IMG/VR virus record: IMGVR_UViG_3300008996_000049
Span: 1 to 22,506 of that record
Length of the DNA: 22,506 nucleotides
Direction: 5' to 3' (one strand)
Source of the DNA: a virus
A program made the translations under genes and the position numbers. Below, piece after piece: positions 1 through 8,392 of the stretch; the stretch's first letter is position 1; the number at the start of each line of letters is the position of its first letter. The notes below the pieces were generated by a model, which had not been told where the DNA came from, ran no database searches, and was given only the letters and a program-made list of their open reading frames with translations.

Positions 1-452
1 AATTCAACGATCTGGAAGATCTTTGTGCGTAGAAGCTTAAGATCACCTTGTTGAGTTAATAGAATAGTATTCTTGTAATGCTGCCAATTGATTCTGTAGT
101 TTATATCTACAATGCCTTCATTGAGGCTCTTAATCAATTCATTTAAAGCATTAATTGTATAGAGAGTATTAGTCTCTTTTTTCCTATGAACTAGGATTGT
201 ATTTTCTGGAATGTTATTAATGTTAGGTTGATCGACGTTATAAGTACAAACGTACTCGTCGTTACTCTTAATATGCAAAACAAAAATCTTATTGTATAAA
301 ATAGTATATTCGCTAGATATGTCCTTTATAAAAGAATCCACTTCATTTAGTGGTACGAATGTACAAAATAACTTATTATTCACGTCTCCGGTATTGATAG
401 TTTCTCTATCATAAATATCAAAGGGGCTGTAAAGTGTTGTAGTCTGGTCCAT
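1..452 (-). CDS. Unknown protein, C-terminus cut by left edge
   Basis: This reading frame is open from an ATG at 452-450 to the left edge (150 codons, no stop), so the gene is incomplete. It starts inside the end of the family A DNA polymerase gene and overlaps it by 35 nt in another frame, which suggests translational coupling. The protein begins MDQTTTLYSPFDIYDRET and has alternating hydrophobic and aromatic strands (for example around FCTFVPL and ILYNKIFVLHI), a mixed charged middle, and a segment with NWQHYKNTILL near the edge. I see no signal peptide, membrane segment or catalytic motif and do not recognise the family. Its position just after a polymerase makes a replication-associated role possible, but that is inference only. 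The start is chosen because it is the only ATG in the frame near the 5' end. Confidence 0.72.
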   Translation of the reverse strand, partial: MDQTTTLYSPFDIYDRETINTGDVNNKLFCTFVPLNEVDSFIKDISSEYTILYNKIFVLHIKSNDEYVCTYNVDQPNINNIPENTILVHRKKETNTLYTINALNELIKSLNEGIVDINYRINWQHYKNTILLTQQGDLKLLRTKIFQIVE

Positions 453-1701
453 AACTTGTTTTTATTTGTAGGTTTTTGTCTTTAAATACTGTTAATATCT
501 GCTTAATCTCTTCTTTATCCTGCTTATTAACATCTAATAAGAAAGCATCATAAGTATAAAGTACTAATTTTGTCTCCTTATTATTAATAATATAGATGAT
601 TTCTTTAAGGATTGCAACGTTGCTGTAAGTTTCCCAATGCTGAATAACATAATTGAACAGTTTCTGTGGGTTCATATTAGGTAAGTCGTCTTTCTTAAAC
701 ACCTTTCCAGTCTCTTGAACTACGTACTTACCTTTACTGCTGAACGTATTCCAGATCTCTTCAATAAGCTTCTGAGTTAACTGAAAGAATTCAAAGTCTC
801 TGTATTGATCGAAGATATGCCCGTATAGCTGCTTGAATACTAGACTCTTTGCTTCTGCTCGGTCCATTCCGTACTTGGCTGCAAAATCTTCGTAGATATC
901 CCCGGTCGGTGAATCATAACCAACCATCTGTCCAATCAACGTAGGATGGTAGGCTGTCAAGTCAATCTCTAATAAAAAATCGTTTCTCGGTATAAAAACC
1001 GATCTAGAACCGTTTTCTTTAGGTAGAGCAGCAAAGTTTAAGCTATTAAACGTATTTGAAGGTCGGCCGGTGGTAGTATTGAGGTTGTATTGAGAGAATG
1101 TATAAGAGTTATAGCGGGATAGAAAGGGTCTCTTTAACTCAAAGTATCTTTCAAAGGCACTATTAACCTTCAAACCGTTTCTTTCTATAAACCAGAATAC
1201 ATTCGATAGATCATCGTGATATTCGTTAGGAATATACCGCTTAATTACTGGGACATACTCATCGAATATAATCTCACACTGCTCAAAATGCTTTACTATT
1301 GGTATGATTGAGTTTAGATCTTCACTTTCATAGTACCTCTGAGAGTAGAATAGGTGAGTGGGAGTCTGCTTTTTTACTTCCTTATACTCTGATAAATTAA
1401 GATCGTAGGTATTTGAACCGAAATACGAATGACTCAATGCTTTTTTGTCCGGAGTATAAATTTTCTTAAAAGTTCTTAGGTATTCTTTGACCTGTAAGGG
1501 GTCAAACTGTAATGCTTCCGGATGGAAGTAGTTGACCAGGAAGCCTTTCGGCTGAGTAACGTCCCTGAGATAAAGACATAACGGAGCATAAATGCCCGGA
1601 TGAATTTCCGGATGAGTATGAATAGGAACTACGAATATTTCCGGTCCTAATTCAAATTGTAACTTATCGAACTGCTCTTGCGTCTCTACTAACCAAAACA
1701 T
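418..1701 (-). CDS. Divergent family A DNA polymerase, no intact exonuclease
   Basis: Template-directed DNA synthesis is indicated by the family A palm and fingers motifs in order: T-T-G-R-P-S at residues 210-215 followed by N-F-A-A-L-P; motif A with Asp247 (EIDLTAYHPT); motif B with R281, K285, F289, Y293 and G294, exactly the spacing of the Pol I O-helix R-x3-K-x3-F-x3-YG; a Q-helix-like region near QHWETYSN; and motif C with Asp385 (YTYDAFLL). Both metal-binding aspartates are kept, but the usual motif A Glu is replaced (AYHPT) and motif C reads YDA instead of HDE. At 427 residues it is far shorter than Pol I. The first 150 residues look like a worn 3'-5' exonuclease fold without its acidic residues (PIHTHP where D-x-E is expected). 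It lies directly downstream of virion genes. Whether it is the main replicase is unknown. Confidence 0.88.
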   Translation of the reverse strand: MFWLVETQEQFDKLQFELGPEIFVVPIHTHPEIHPGIYAPLCLYLRDVTQPKGFLVNYFHPEALQFDPLQVKEYLRTFKKIYTPDKKALSHSYFGSNTYDLNLSEYKEVKKQTPTHLFYSQRYYESEDLNSIIPIVKHFEQCEIIFDEYVPVIKRYIPNEYHDDLSNVFWFIERNGLKVNSAFERYFELKRPFLSRYNSYTFSQYNLNTTTGRPSNTFNSLNFAALPKENGSRSVFIPRNDFLLEIDLTAYHPTLIGQMVGYDSPTGDIYEDFAAKYGMDRAEAKSLVFKQLYGHIFDQYRDFEFFQLTQKLIEEIWNTFSSKGKYVVQETGKVFKKDDLPNMNPQKLFNYVIQHWETYSNVAILKEIIYIINNKETKLVLYTYDAFLLDVNKQDKEEIKQILTVFKDKNLQIKTSYGPDYNTLQPL

Positions 1702-1743
1702 AACCTTTCAATAAAGATAGTAGATTGTCTTCGGAAAACCTAC

Positions 1744-2367
1744 TTAGATTGCAAATTCGGTGTAGTTTGTAATATATTGAGATAATCCGTAGACTTTTTC
1801 TCTATTTTCAGTTAGAAATACTATCTTGCGGTTGGTCTGCTCTATTTCACTCCTAGAAGCTTTTCCGGTAGTCCAGGGTAAAAAAAATGCAATATAGGAG
1901 GGCCAGTTATAGGATTTATCTTTACTTTGTATCAAATTGTATTGCTCTAAGTTTATTTCGATAAAGTTAGCGCTATTAACTCTTTTTACAAAGTATCTCC
2001 TAAAAGACGGGTAGGAAGCTACTGGAAGGGTGTAGGTTGGTTCGATTAAACTTGTTGGTGGGTATTCAATTTGATTTTCATTTCTAATATTATCGTAAGA
2101 TATTTTAGAGATACCGAATCCGTATACTTTAAAAACAGATGTTGGTGATGTTTGAAAGCTTTCCGGTTCAGTAGAGCTTCTACTATTATAATTTTTAATG
2201 TATTCTAATTCAAGAATCTGACCGTCAGTTGGTGTTTTTCCTGAGTATACTTCTCCGGAGGCTATTATGTGGTAGTATCCCTGGTATGGCGTTCTAGAAT
2301 CTTTGTATATCAGTTCTCTCCCGTTAGTATACTGGTCTGGTATTATTTTAGATTTAGGAAAATACAT
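1744..2367 (-). CDS. Probable virion or baseplate protein, unrecognised family
   Basis: The product has 207 residues, is soluble, and is rich in Tyr, Ser and Pro (MYFPKSKIIPDQYTNGRE, then PYQGYYHIIASGEVYSGKTP). It has no signal peptide, membrane segment or catalytic motif that I can see. The G-Y-Y...G-x-x-Y-x-G-K-x-P pattern looks like a small beta-rich structural domain. A mixed helical and aromatic C-terminal half follows (INLEQYNLI, SYNWPSYIAFFLPW). Only one base separates its start from the stop of the upstream lysozyme-like gene, so the two are surely co-transcribed, and I infer a tail or baseplate role from that position. AAGGAGG lies 14 nt before the ATG, too far for a normal ribosome site, and it also encodes the end of the upstream protein. 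A dedicated function cannot be assigned. Confidence 0.75.
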   Translation of the reverse strand: MYFPKSKIIPDQYTNGRELIYKDSRTPYQGYYHIIASGEVYSGKTPTDGQILELEYIKNYNSRSSTEPESFQTSPTSVFKVYGFGISKISYDNIRNENQIEYPPTSLIEPTYTLPVASYPSFRRYFVKRVNSANFIEINLEQYNLIQSKDKSYNWPSYIAFFLPWTTGKASRSEIEQTNRKIVFLTENREKVYGLSQYITNYTEFAI

Positions 2368-2368
2368 A

Positions 2369-3073
2369 TTAGTTGAAACCGCCTCCTTGTAAAATTATGC
2401 TTCGAATCTTATCTCCGCCAGTATTAATTAATGAATCAGTAGATTTCTGTCTTGTTTCAACAAATATATTTGTTAAAGTACCGGAATTTTTTACACCGTA
2501 CTTTTTATAGGAGCTAGTTATTCTTTCTGCAAATCCTTTAAACCATCTATCTCCGTTCCAGCAAGCGTATACAAAGTTAAAGAGTAATCTTCCATCTGAT
2601 TCTATAAGTGTTTTTAATTCTTTATCTTTAATATAAGCATTCATTAGTCTTTCATAACGAACTTCTAACATTTTAGCTGCTAGTGTTACTAGTTCTCCTT
2701 GCAGTGGATCGGGTGGGATATAATTATATCGCCACTTTTCATCTTTTTGAGCAGCTTCAATTTTTGCCCAGAATGCCTTTCCTTCTGTACTTGTGTTAAG
2801 TTCGGGTCCACCTGTTTTTCTATCAATGCCAAACATTGTTTCTCCGCTTTTAGCATACAAAGGTCCTGCGTTGTGGTAGACGGGGTTGTAGTATCCGCCT
2901 TCTAGGTATGCAATTACTTGTCTTGTTACTTTTAAGAAATCTTTTGTTTCTTTTGTGACCGGGTCTGCAGGAACGGAGGAGGATTTTGTACCCAAAAAAT
3001 TAATTCCCGGTCTGTTAACGTTTGCCGACAGTCTTTTTGTTTTAAAATCAGTACCTAAAAAAAAACTTCTCAT
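2369..3073 (-). CDS. Lysozyme-like peptidoglycan hydrolase (GH108-like)
   Basis: The protein has 234 residues. After a low-complexity N-terminal 40 residues it contains E58-G-G-Y-Y-N-P, then SGETMFGIDRKTGG at 76-89 and a Trp/Phe-rich FVYACWNGDRWFKGFA near 167-182. The E-G-G-Y followed shortly by a G-x-T-x-x-G-I-type segment resembles the GH108 N-acetylmuramidase family, in which the Glu of EGGY is catalytic; family assignment by eye is moderate. It would cut the glycan backbone of the cell wall. No signal peptide, spike domain or needle repeat is visible. It directly follows the two hub genes, so I favour a tail-associated lysozyme acting at entry, the job done in T4 by the lysozyme domain of gp5, over a lysis endolysin. 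No holin gene is in the window. The ATG has no Shine-Dalgarno sequence. Confidence 0.62.
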   Translation of the reverse strand: MRSFFLGTDFKTKRLSANVNRPGINFLGTKSSSVPADPVTKETKDFLKVTRQVIAYLEGGYYNPVYHNAGPLYAKSGETMFGIDRKTGGPELNTSTEGKAFWAKIEAAQKDEKWRYNYIPPDPLQGELVTLAAKMLEVRYERLMNAYIKDKELKTLIESDGRLLFNFVYACWNGDRWFKGFAERITSSYKKYGVKNSGTLTNIFVETRQKSTDSLINTGGDKIRSIILQGGGFN

Positions 3074-3093
3074 ATCTTATAACTATATTTTAA

Positions 3094-4371
3094 TTAATCT
3101 TCTTTTAGTACTGTTAATGTAGATAATTTTGTTATCCACTGTCCGTCATTACTAACTTCATGGCTAACCCCTAATACCATTAAATCAAATTGATCACTGT
3201 ATGTATACGGTAGTATATCACTAGTAATATCAAAACGTTCAAAAATCTTGATTCCGCTTATACCAGCTAGAGTTAGATTTATCTTGACCGGTATAAAAGT
3301 TGTTGAAGTTTGTTTATCTTCTGTAAATTTACCTAATAGTGCTTTGTATAATTCTACTGGGATATTCTCCAGATTACCAGTGGTAGCGTCCTTGTATGTG
3401 TAGGTTATTTTATTATCCTTTTCTATTTGGTTGAGAATAATTTTCTTATATGCTTCAACAGTATTATTAAATTGGGTTTCCTGTTGCTTCTCTTTTGTTA
3501 GGTCTATGTCTTTTGGTTTAGGAGAATTTTTTATATTTTTCTCTGTATAGAATCTATCTACTAATCCTTTGCTTAACCTGCTAAATGTTGTTGCTTCTTC
3601 ACCTAATTGGTTTCCATTTGCTTGAGCTCCAATACTAATAGTCGTAGCGATATCTGGTGTAATTGCGCTTTGTGCAGAAAATCCTATTACAAATGATCCT
3701 AATCCCTGAGCTTTTATTCTTGTTATTTTTTTAGTTGCTGGGGAATTTAAATTTTTAATTCTTTTTTGGTTAAAGTCTATAATTGTTAATTCATTTTTAT
3801 CTTCATCTATAATTGCTTGAAAATCGTTAATGCTACCTAATGCTTTTCCGACTACATCACAGACTTCCTGTAGGTAGTTTTTAACACTGATTTTATTTTC
3901 AGCGTTATTACTTCCTTTAAGTATTAATCCGGACAGGTATGCTACATTAAGATATATGTAATTTAGATTACCAATGGTTGGGTATATAGAGTAGTCTTTA
4001 GGTTCAGCAGCTTTTTCCATAGACTCTTGCAGCTTCTTTATAGCTGTATTTTCAAATTGAGTAAAAGGTTTAAATTTACTTTTTTCATAAATTCCGTCAG
4101 TGGTCCCTACGTAGTCGTTGCATAAATAGCATTTTAGTAAATTACAAGATACACTAGTTGAATATGCAAAAAAAGGTTTTTCAGATTCCCAATCAATCTT
4201 TACGACTGGGGCATCGTCAGGACCAACTAGATTTATATACTCTGAAGTAAATTTTAAGAGTGTTTGAAATGAAATATAGATCTCAGCGCCGGCGTCACTA
4301 AATTGGAGTACGTTAACACCGCCAAAGTCTTTTTCGGTTATCTCCTCTATAAAAGCCGTATACTGTCCCAT
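3094..4371 (-). CDS. Baseplate hub protein, second part
   Basis: The 425-residue product begins MGQYTAFIEEITEKDF and is mostly beta-rich. A region around TISIGAQANGNQLGEE is followed by SKGLVDRFYTEK, a charged helical insert, and a C-terminal strand pattern ending VLGVSHEVSNDGQWITKLSTL. A final V-x-G-V-x-H-x-V...W-x-T-x-L element is typical of hub barrels of the gp27/gpD type, which close the end of the tail tube and hold the spike. A short N-terminal segment contains a Cys pair (CYLCNDY near 81-87). The gene starts only 6 nt after the stop of the upstream hub-like gene, so the two are probably translated together. I infer that together they supply the two tube-like barrels usually found in one hub chain. 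Function is inferred from pattern and context. Confidence 0.6.
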   Translation of the reverse strand: MGQYTAFIEEITEKDFGGVNVLQFSDAGAEIYISFQTLLKFTSEYINLVGPDDAPVVKIDWESEKPFFAYSTSVSCNLLKCYLCNDYVGTTDGIYEKSKFKPFTQFENTAIKKLQESMEKAAEPKDYSIYPTIGNLNYIYLNVAYLSGLILKGSNNAENKISVKNYLQEVCDVVGKALGSINDFQAIIDEDKNELTIIDFNQKRIKNLNSPATKKITRIKAQGLGSFVIGFSAQSAITPDIATTISIGAQANGNQLGEEATTFSRLSKGLVDRFYTEKNIKNSPKPKDIDLTKEKQQETQFNNTVEAYKKIILNQIEKDNKITYTYKDATTGNLENIPVELYKALLGKFTEDKQTSTTFIPVKINLTLAGISGIKIFERFDITSDILPYTYSDQFDLMVLGVSHEVSNDGQWITKLSTLTVLKED

Positions 4372-4377
4372 TTTACC

Positions 4378-5934
4378 TTAAAAATCTATATTTGGGAATA
4401 AGTTCTGTAGTAAGATTGCAAAACGTGAGTCAAATGTTGTGCTATCTTTAAATTGAGACCCTTCAACTTTTACAGGTCTAGCGCCGAGTGGTAGCAGTAT
4501 TTCACCCTGATCTAACAAAGTTAGTATAACTTCTTTTTGACTTACTTCTGCTCCATTAATTCCTGCTAGAACATCGACGGACCTATCGTCTATATTACCG
4601 TCATTTTCTCCTACCTTTACTTTATTAAAGTATTTTACTATACTATCTAGTGAACTTTTGTAATTATTTGCAGCAGCTATTTGATTCTCTTCGTTGGCAT
4701 CTTTATAGAGCGACTGTAATTCTGATATAGTGTAATTTAATTTATTCGCAATTTCAGTCCATTCAACCTCATCTACTGCAGGTATAACTCGGATACCGTT
4801 GGTGGTGCCTTTTGTTACTTCTGCACCTTTGTATATTTCAAACCCTCTTAAAAATAGAGTGTAGTATTCCATAAATCCTTCAATAGCGGTTTTATACTTC
4901 TCTTTTATACCTTCTAGTTTGGTTGCAGCATCAGCTTGATCGTTTATCTTTACTATATTTTCTTTGTTTTCTTCTGACCCGTCCTGCTCAATTGCAGGAG
5001 CAATAATCGTATCATAGAGTTCATAAATGAAAGCATTTAGTTTTGATGCTTCTTTATTGACTATTATTGCTGCTATCTCCTGGAATCCTTCTTTAGCTTC
5101 TACCCTATTAGCTAGATCCTCACTGTTGGTTCCACCAACGTTCATTTTTAAAGACTCTATAATATCTCCTGCCGAAATAAGGTATAATTTAATATCAAAG
5201 CTGAGATCATCTCCTAAAGTCCAGGAATAGTTAGCAACTCTAGCAACCATACCGTCGTAGTTGCCAGACATATTTTTTTTATTGTTTGATATCTGCTGTG
5301 CGACGTCAGTAGGTATTAGGTCTTGTTCACTCTTGAATAGCATATTCGGTACTGAGTATGTTCCGGTCTGTGTGAATTTTTCTTTATTACTGTACCATAA
5401 AGTATTTCCCCACTCTAAGACCATCGTGTACCCTAATCTCAAGTAAACTGCTTCTAGAGCTTCGAATTGAGAGCGGGTATAGCATTTCATAGTAACGGTA
5501 GCCTGTTTTAGGGATCCGTTGTTTTTATAATCACAAGTAATACCGGTTATACCTGGAGGTGGTTTTAATCCCTGCTCTGGGCCTGATAGGAATCCGTAGG
5601 TGTTGTTTAATCCGTATCCAATTCCTCCTTTTATAGGGTCTAGGCTAATACTGTTAGACCCTGTAGTAAAACTAGAAATTCCTCCCCATAGTACTAATTT
5701 TCTTGCTAAAGTAGTTCCTTGAACTAAGTCTTGAGAGATTCCAAGTTTATTACTCAATTCGATAGCTCTTGATGGCTCTATCTTAACTCCTGATGATAAT
5801 CTAACCCAAGCAGTATTTGAATTGAATACGCTCAGATCTTGGGGTGTTTTTTGTAATAGTGCCAGTCTTTTTTGCCTAATTTCGATTTGCTTATCAACGA
5901 AAGAATCAAAAGGCAAGCCTAATATCTTAACCAT
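4378..5934 (-). CDS. Baseplate hub protein, first part
   Basis: This 518-residue structural protein has a core at residues 126-177 reading PPPGITGITCDYKNNGSLKQ, then an A-T-V-T-M-K strand, a helix (RSQFEALEAVYLRLG) and MVLEWGNT. That strand, helix, strand layout resembles the first barrel domain of gp27-type or gpD-type hubs. A long helical, charged region (about 290-470) follows, and the chain ends in short strands at FDSRFAILLQNLFPNIDF. It overlaps the LysM-like wedge gene by 8 nt upstream and is followed after 6 nt by the second hub-like gene. It probably sits at the centre of the baseplate at the tube tip. I cannot exclude that this is a wedge or hub-accessory protein instead. No enzymatic motif is visible. 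Confidence 0.6.
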   Translation of the reverse strand: MVKILGLPFDSFVDKQIEIRQKRLALLQKTPQDLSVFNSNTAWVRLSSGVKIEPSRAIELSNKLGISQDLVQGTTLARKLVLWGGISSFTTGSNSISLDPIKGGIGYGLNNTYGFLSGPEQGLKPPPGITGITCDYKNNGSLKQATVTMKCYTRSQFEALEAVYLRLGYTMVLEWGNTLWYSNKEKFTQTGTYSVPNMLFKSEQDLIPTDVAQQISNNKKNMSGNYDGMVARVANYSWTLGDDLSFDIKLYLISAGDIIESLKMNVGGTNSEDLANRVEAKEGFQEIAAIIVNKEASKLNAFIYELYDTIIAPAIEQDGSEENKENIVKINDQADAATKLEGIKEKYKTAIEGFMEYYTLFLRGFEIYKGAEVTKGTTNGIRVIPAVDEVEWTEIANKLNYTISELQSLYKDANEENQIAAANNYKSSLDSIVKYFNKVKVGENDGNIDDRSVDVLAGINGAEVSQKEVILTLLDQGEILLPLGARPVKVEGSQFKDSTTFDSRFAILLQNLFPNIDF

Positions 5935-6229
5935 TATTCATATTATTAAAACTATTCAAAATTGTATCTACAGGGAATGGGATGCGGAGCTGTGTTCCTA
6001 GGACTGGGTACAGTAGGTTGTATGTTTGGGTTGGATTAGCTGCAGAGATAATCCAGTACATTGAGGAATCTCCGTAGTACTCATATGCTAGATTATCTAA
6101 TCTATCACCGTCTGTTGTGATTACGTAGATATCATCTTCACTATAAGGTATCTCAGGGTACCTGGTTACTCCTTGGTATGTAATCCCAGTAGAGGTTTTA
6201 TATAGTTTAATATCTTCGTATCGGTTCAT
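5927..6229 (-). CDS. LysM-like baseplate wedge protein (T4 gp53-like)
   Basis: The small 100-residue protein has a central LysM-like segment, residues 37-80: D-G-D-R-L-D-N-L-A, Y-Y-G-D-S, Y-W-I-I, A-N-P, then G-T-Q-L-R-I-P. This is the arrangement seen in T4 gp53, tail protein X and the LysM proteins of contractile injection systems. There it is thought to act as an adaptor in the inner baseplate rather than a cell-wall binder. The N-terminus (about 1-35) contains the short strands Y-E-D-I-K-L-Y and V-T-R-Y-P-E-I-P. It lies between the large tube-initiator-like protein (1 nt upstream) and the hub genes (8-nt overlap), the same place as in many contractile systems, which strengthens the call. 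Confidence 0.8.
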   Translation of the reverse strand: MNRYEDIKLYKTSTGITYQGVTRYPEIPYSEDDIYVITTDGDRLDNLAYEYYGDSSMYWIISAANPTQTYNLLYPVLGTQLRIPFPVDTILNSFNNMNNG

Positions 6230-6230
6230 A

Positions 6231-8372
6231 TTAAGAGAATGATGAGTTAAATCCCGGGATTGTAACTTCAGGGGTAGTTCCTACGAGGGTGTTTTCACCT
6301 CCGGCAAAGTTAGTTTGTCCGTCTATGGTTGAAATGACTTTAGTTGGGTCTTCAGATCGAACTGATGTAAAGATAGATAGGTTTGATGCTGTTGTATCGT
6401 CAAAGCCACCTGGGTCTGTTGTTATCCTATCCTTTGTTGTTCTAGTTACGTATGATTTAGTTTTATCTGTATATTTTCCGGTTGTTTCATCTTTACCTGA
6501 TAGGAAAACGTTTTCAACCGTAGCTTGGGGGGTGATGAAGGCTGTTTGAGCAGTAGTACCTAATTGCGGAGCAAAATCGTGAATTGCAGTAAATGAAACA
6601 CTTACATCAAAATACTTAGGTGTTTCTAGCATACCGTAATCCTGTCCGTCCTCTGGTGAACTCAGTGCGATTTCCCATGCTGATTCTTCTGGGATGGTGT
6701 ATGTTAATGATGAAATAAATCCCGGTACAATATAGAGGTAATCTCCTATCGTTAATCTAATTAAATTTCCCTTCATGTATCCACCTCTGTAATCAGGAGC
6801 TAGTGAAGCTGCAAGAAGGTTTAATTTTTGGTATATAGATCTCATTTCTGCTCTAGATTGGGGATGTACCTTAAAAGAAAAGGATATATCCCTAGAAAAG
6901 CCACTATAATTGTAAAATTTATCTCCTCTACCTACGTATTGCACAGGAGTCCAGTCTGATTTAAAGTTATCAGAGATGCTTCCAAGGAATGCTCTAAAAT
7001 GCAAAAACGTACTATGTGACGGTTTTGCGTTATCTATAATTTCAAATCTAAACTTTACTAAGTCTCTAGTTAGTACAACTGAGTCTGCGACAACATCACT
7101 ATAATATGGTGGAAGTATGTTAATTCTATCAAGGGCGTCGTTGGTGTAGAACGTTAGTTTGCTTCTATCGCGATTTCTTTTTCCTGGGTTTCCTAAACCA
7201 ATTCTCTGCTCTCTATTGATTGTTGGAGATTTGTAATCAAAGTATATTAATCCTTGGAAATCCTGTTTTTGTTGTTCATCATTTTGAGTATAAGTCTGTC
7301 TTATCTCTTTTCTAAAATCTGAGATATTAGTCAGGCTGGTAGAACCTAAAGACCCGATTGGTGTTCTTGATACTAGTTGACGTTGTTTTAATGTAAAAAC
7401 TCCTAACTTTGTTGTTTTAGTAGGATTAGTATCCGGAAATGTTGCTTTTGTATAATAAACGCTAGGGTCAAAATTAAACCCGGAGTTGTTTCCGTTAATC
7501 TGATTGTTTAAAAAATTACCTACTGCTGTATCTTTGTCTGTAGCGTATTTTAGCTCAACTGCTTTAGTAGATACTCCTAAATAATTGTTGTAATCTAAAG
7601 GTTTTGCTTTATAGCCCAATCTTCCTACATACCGAGCTTCTTCTAGAACTCCAGCTAACTTATACTGTCTACTACTCCCGTAAACCCTGTTATCAGCAAA
7701 AGGAATAGTTGTTCTTCCATTTCTTAGTTTAGCGTTAGGTCCTCCCTTATATGACATTACTACGTTAGGGTCAAACCCGATAGTGGGGGAAGGGGTAAGT
7801 CCTAGTTTAAAACCTTCAGCTACACCGGTGATTGCATCGTCAGGATTTTCAAAACCTGCAATTTTAGATTTATATAGAAGAGTTAATCTGTTTGTATTTT
7901 CTTCCTGATGCTTGGTTCTGTAGATATAATCGTACTTGGTTGTATTATCAGTGATAGGGAATAAACCCTGCTTTTCAATGTGTAATCCGGTCCCTGATGC
8001 TCCTACCTGGGCTAAGGTCATTAAAGGATTATATAGTCCGGATATAGGAGTTGCTCGGTTAGGTCTCCCGGGTACTATTGGATTTTGTAAAGAAAGTAAT
8101 TGCTGTTTTGCAACAAATAAACCTCCTTCTCTAGAAACTAAAAATTTTGTTACTCTTTTAAGGTCATCTACTCTATCATTTAAAGCATTTTTAGGATCTC
8201 TAAGTAAAAAATCGGGAAATGTAGAGATAGGGTCCGAATCTACTTTCGGAAGAGGTGTTGTAACGTAAGGCTGCTTGCTACTACCCCCACCTGGTCTGTC
8301 GTTACCAAATTTTAAGCTTCGGGAGTTGTATTTAAAGTTAGCAGGGTCTGCTAGTAGTTCTTTTAAAGCCAT
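6231..8372 (-). CDS. Large baseplate protein, possible tail-tube initiator
   Basis: The 713-residue protein is Gly, Asn and Pro rich and has no membrane segment. The N-terminal 100 residues include a helical stretch (ALNDRVDDLKRVTKFLVSREGG). The middle is low in clear domains. A well-ordered C-terminal domain at about 440-605 carries FLHFRAFLGSISDNF, YVGRGDKFYNYSGFSRDISF, a helix, LTIGDYLYIVPGFISSL, and then a W-E-I strand. The last part (PGFISSL...W-E-I...P-K-Y-F-D-V-S-V-S-F) recalls the tube-like fold shared by gp19, gp48 and gp54. I therefore suggest a tube-initiating or central baseplate protein lying between tape measure and gp53-like genes. The tail of the protein (605-713) is Thr/Ser rich and probably flexible. 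Its leader has no TATTTATA copy but contains a long hairpin at 8393-8438. Confidence 0.62.
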   Translation of the reverse strand: MALKELLADPANFKYNSRSLKFGNDRPGGGSSKQPYVTTPLPKVDSDPISTFPDFLLRDPKNALNDRVDDLKRVTKFLVSREGGLFVAKQQLLSLQNPIVPGRPNRATPISGLYNPLMTLAQVGASGTGLHIEKQGLFPITDNTTKYDYIYRTKHQEENTNRLTLLYKSKIAGFENPDDAITGVAEGFKLGLTPSPTIGFDPNVVMSYKGGPNAKLRNGRTTIPFADNRVYGSSRQYKLAGVLEEARYVGRLGYKAKPLDYNNYLGVSTKAVELKYATDKDTAVGNFLNNQINGNNSGFNFDPSVYYTKATFPDTNPTKTTKLGVFTLKQRQLVSRTPIGSLGSTSLTNISDFRKEIRQTYTQNDEQQKQDFQGLIYFDYKSPTINREQRIGLGNPGKRNRDRSKLTFYTNDALDRINILPPYYSDVVADSVVLTRDLVKFRFEIIDNAKPSHSTFLHFRAFLGSISDNFKSDWTPVQYVGRGDKFYNYSGFSRDISFSFKVHPQSRAEMRSIYQKLNLLAASLAPDYRGGYMKGNLIRLTIGDYLYIVPGFISSLTYTIPEESAWEIALSSPEDGQDYGMLETPKYFDVSVSFTAIHDFAPQLGTTAQTAFITPQATVENVFLSGKDETTGKYTDKTKSYVTRTTKDRITTDPGGFDDTTASNLSIFTSVRSEDPTKVISTIDGQTNFAGGENTLVGTTPEVTIPGFNSSFS

Positions 8373-8392
8373 TCTTTTATGTTAAATTATAA

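Noticed and set aside
2372-2390. AAGGAGG as a ribosome site for the 207-residue gene
   Set aside because: Spacing of 14 nt is too long, and it encodes the Gly run at the end of the lysozyme-like protein; other genes here do not use such sites.
6289-6549. Other plus-strand short frames (also near 2699, 5027, 5261, 11505, 12776, 16098, 16359, 20092, 20719, 21807)
   Set aside because: All lie fully or almost fully opposite well-supported minus-strand genes and show no leaders, domains or operon structure.
7936-8268. Plus-strand open frame of 110 codons opposite the 713-residue baseplate gene
   Set aside because: Shadow of a convincing gene; no other plus-strand gene exists nearby and no motif is visible.
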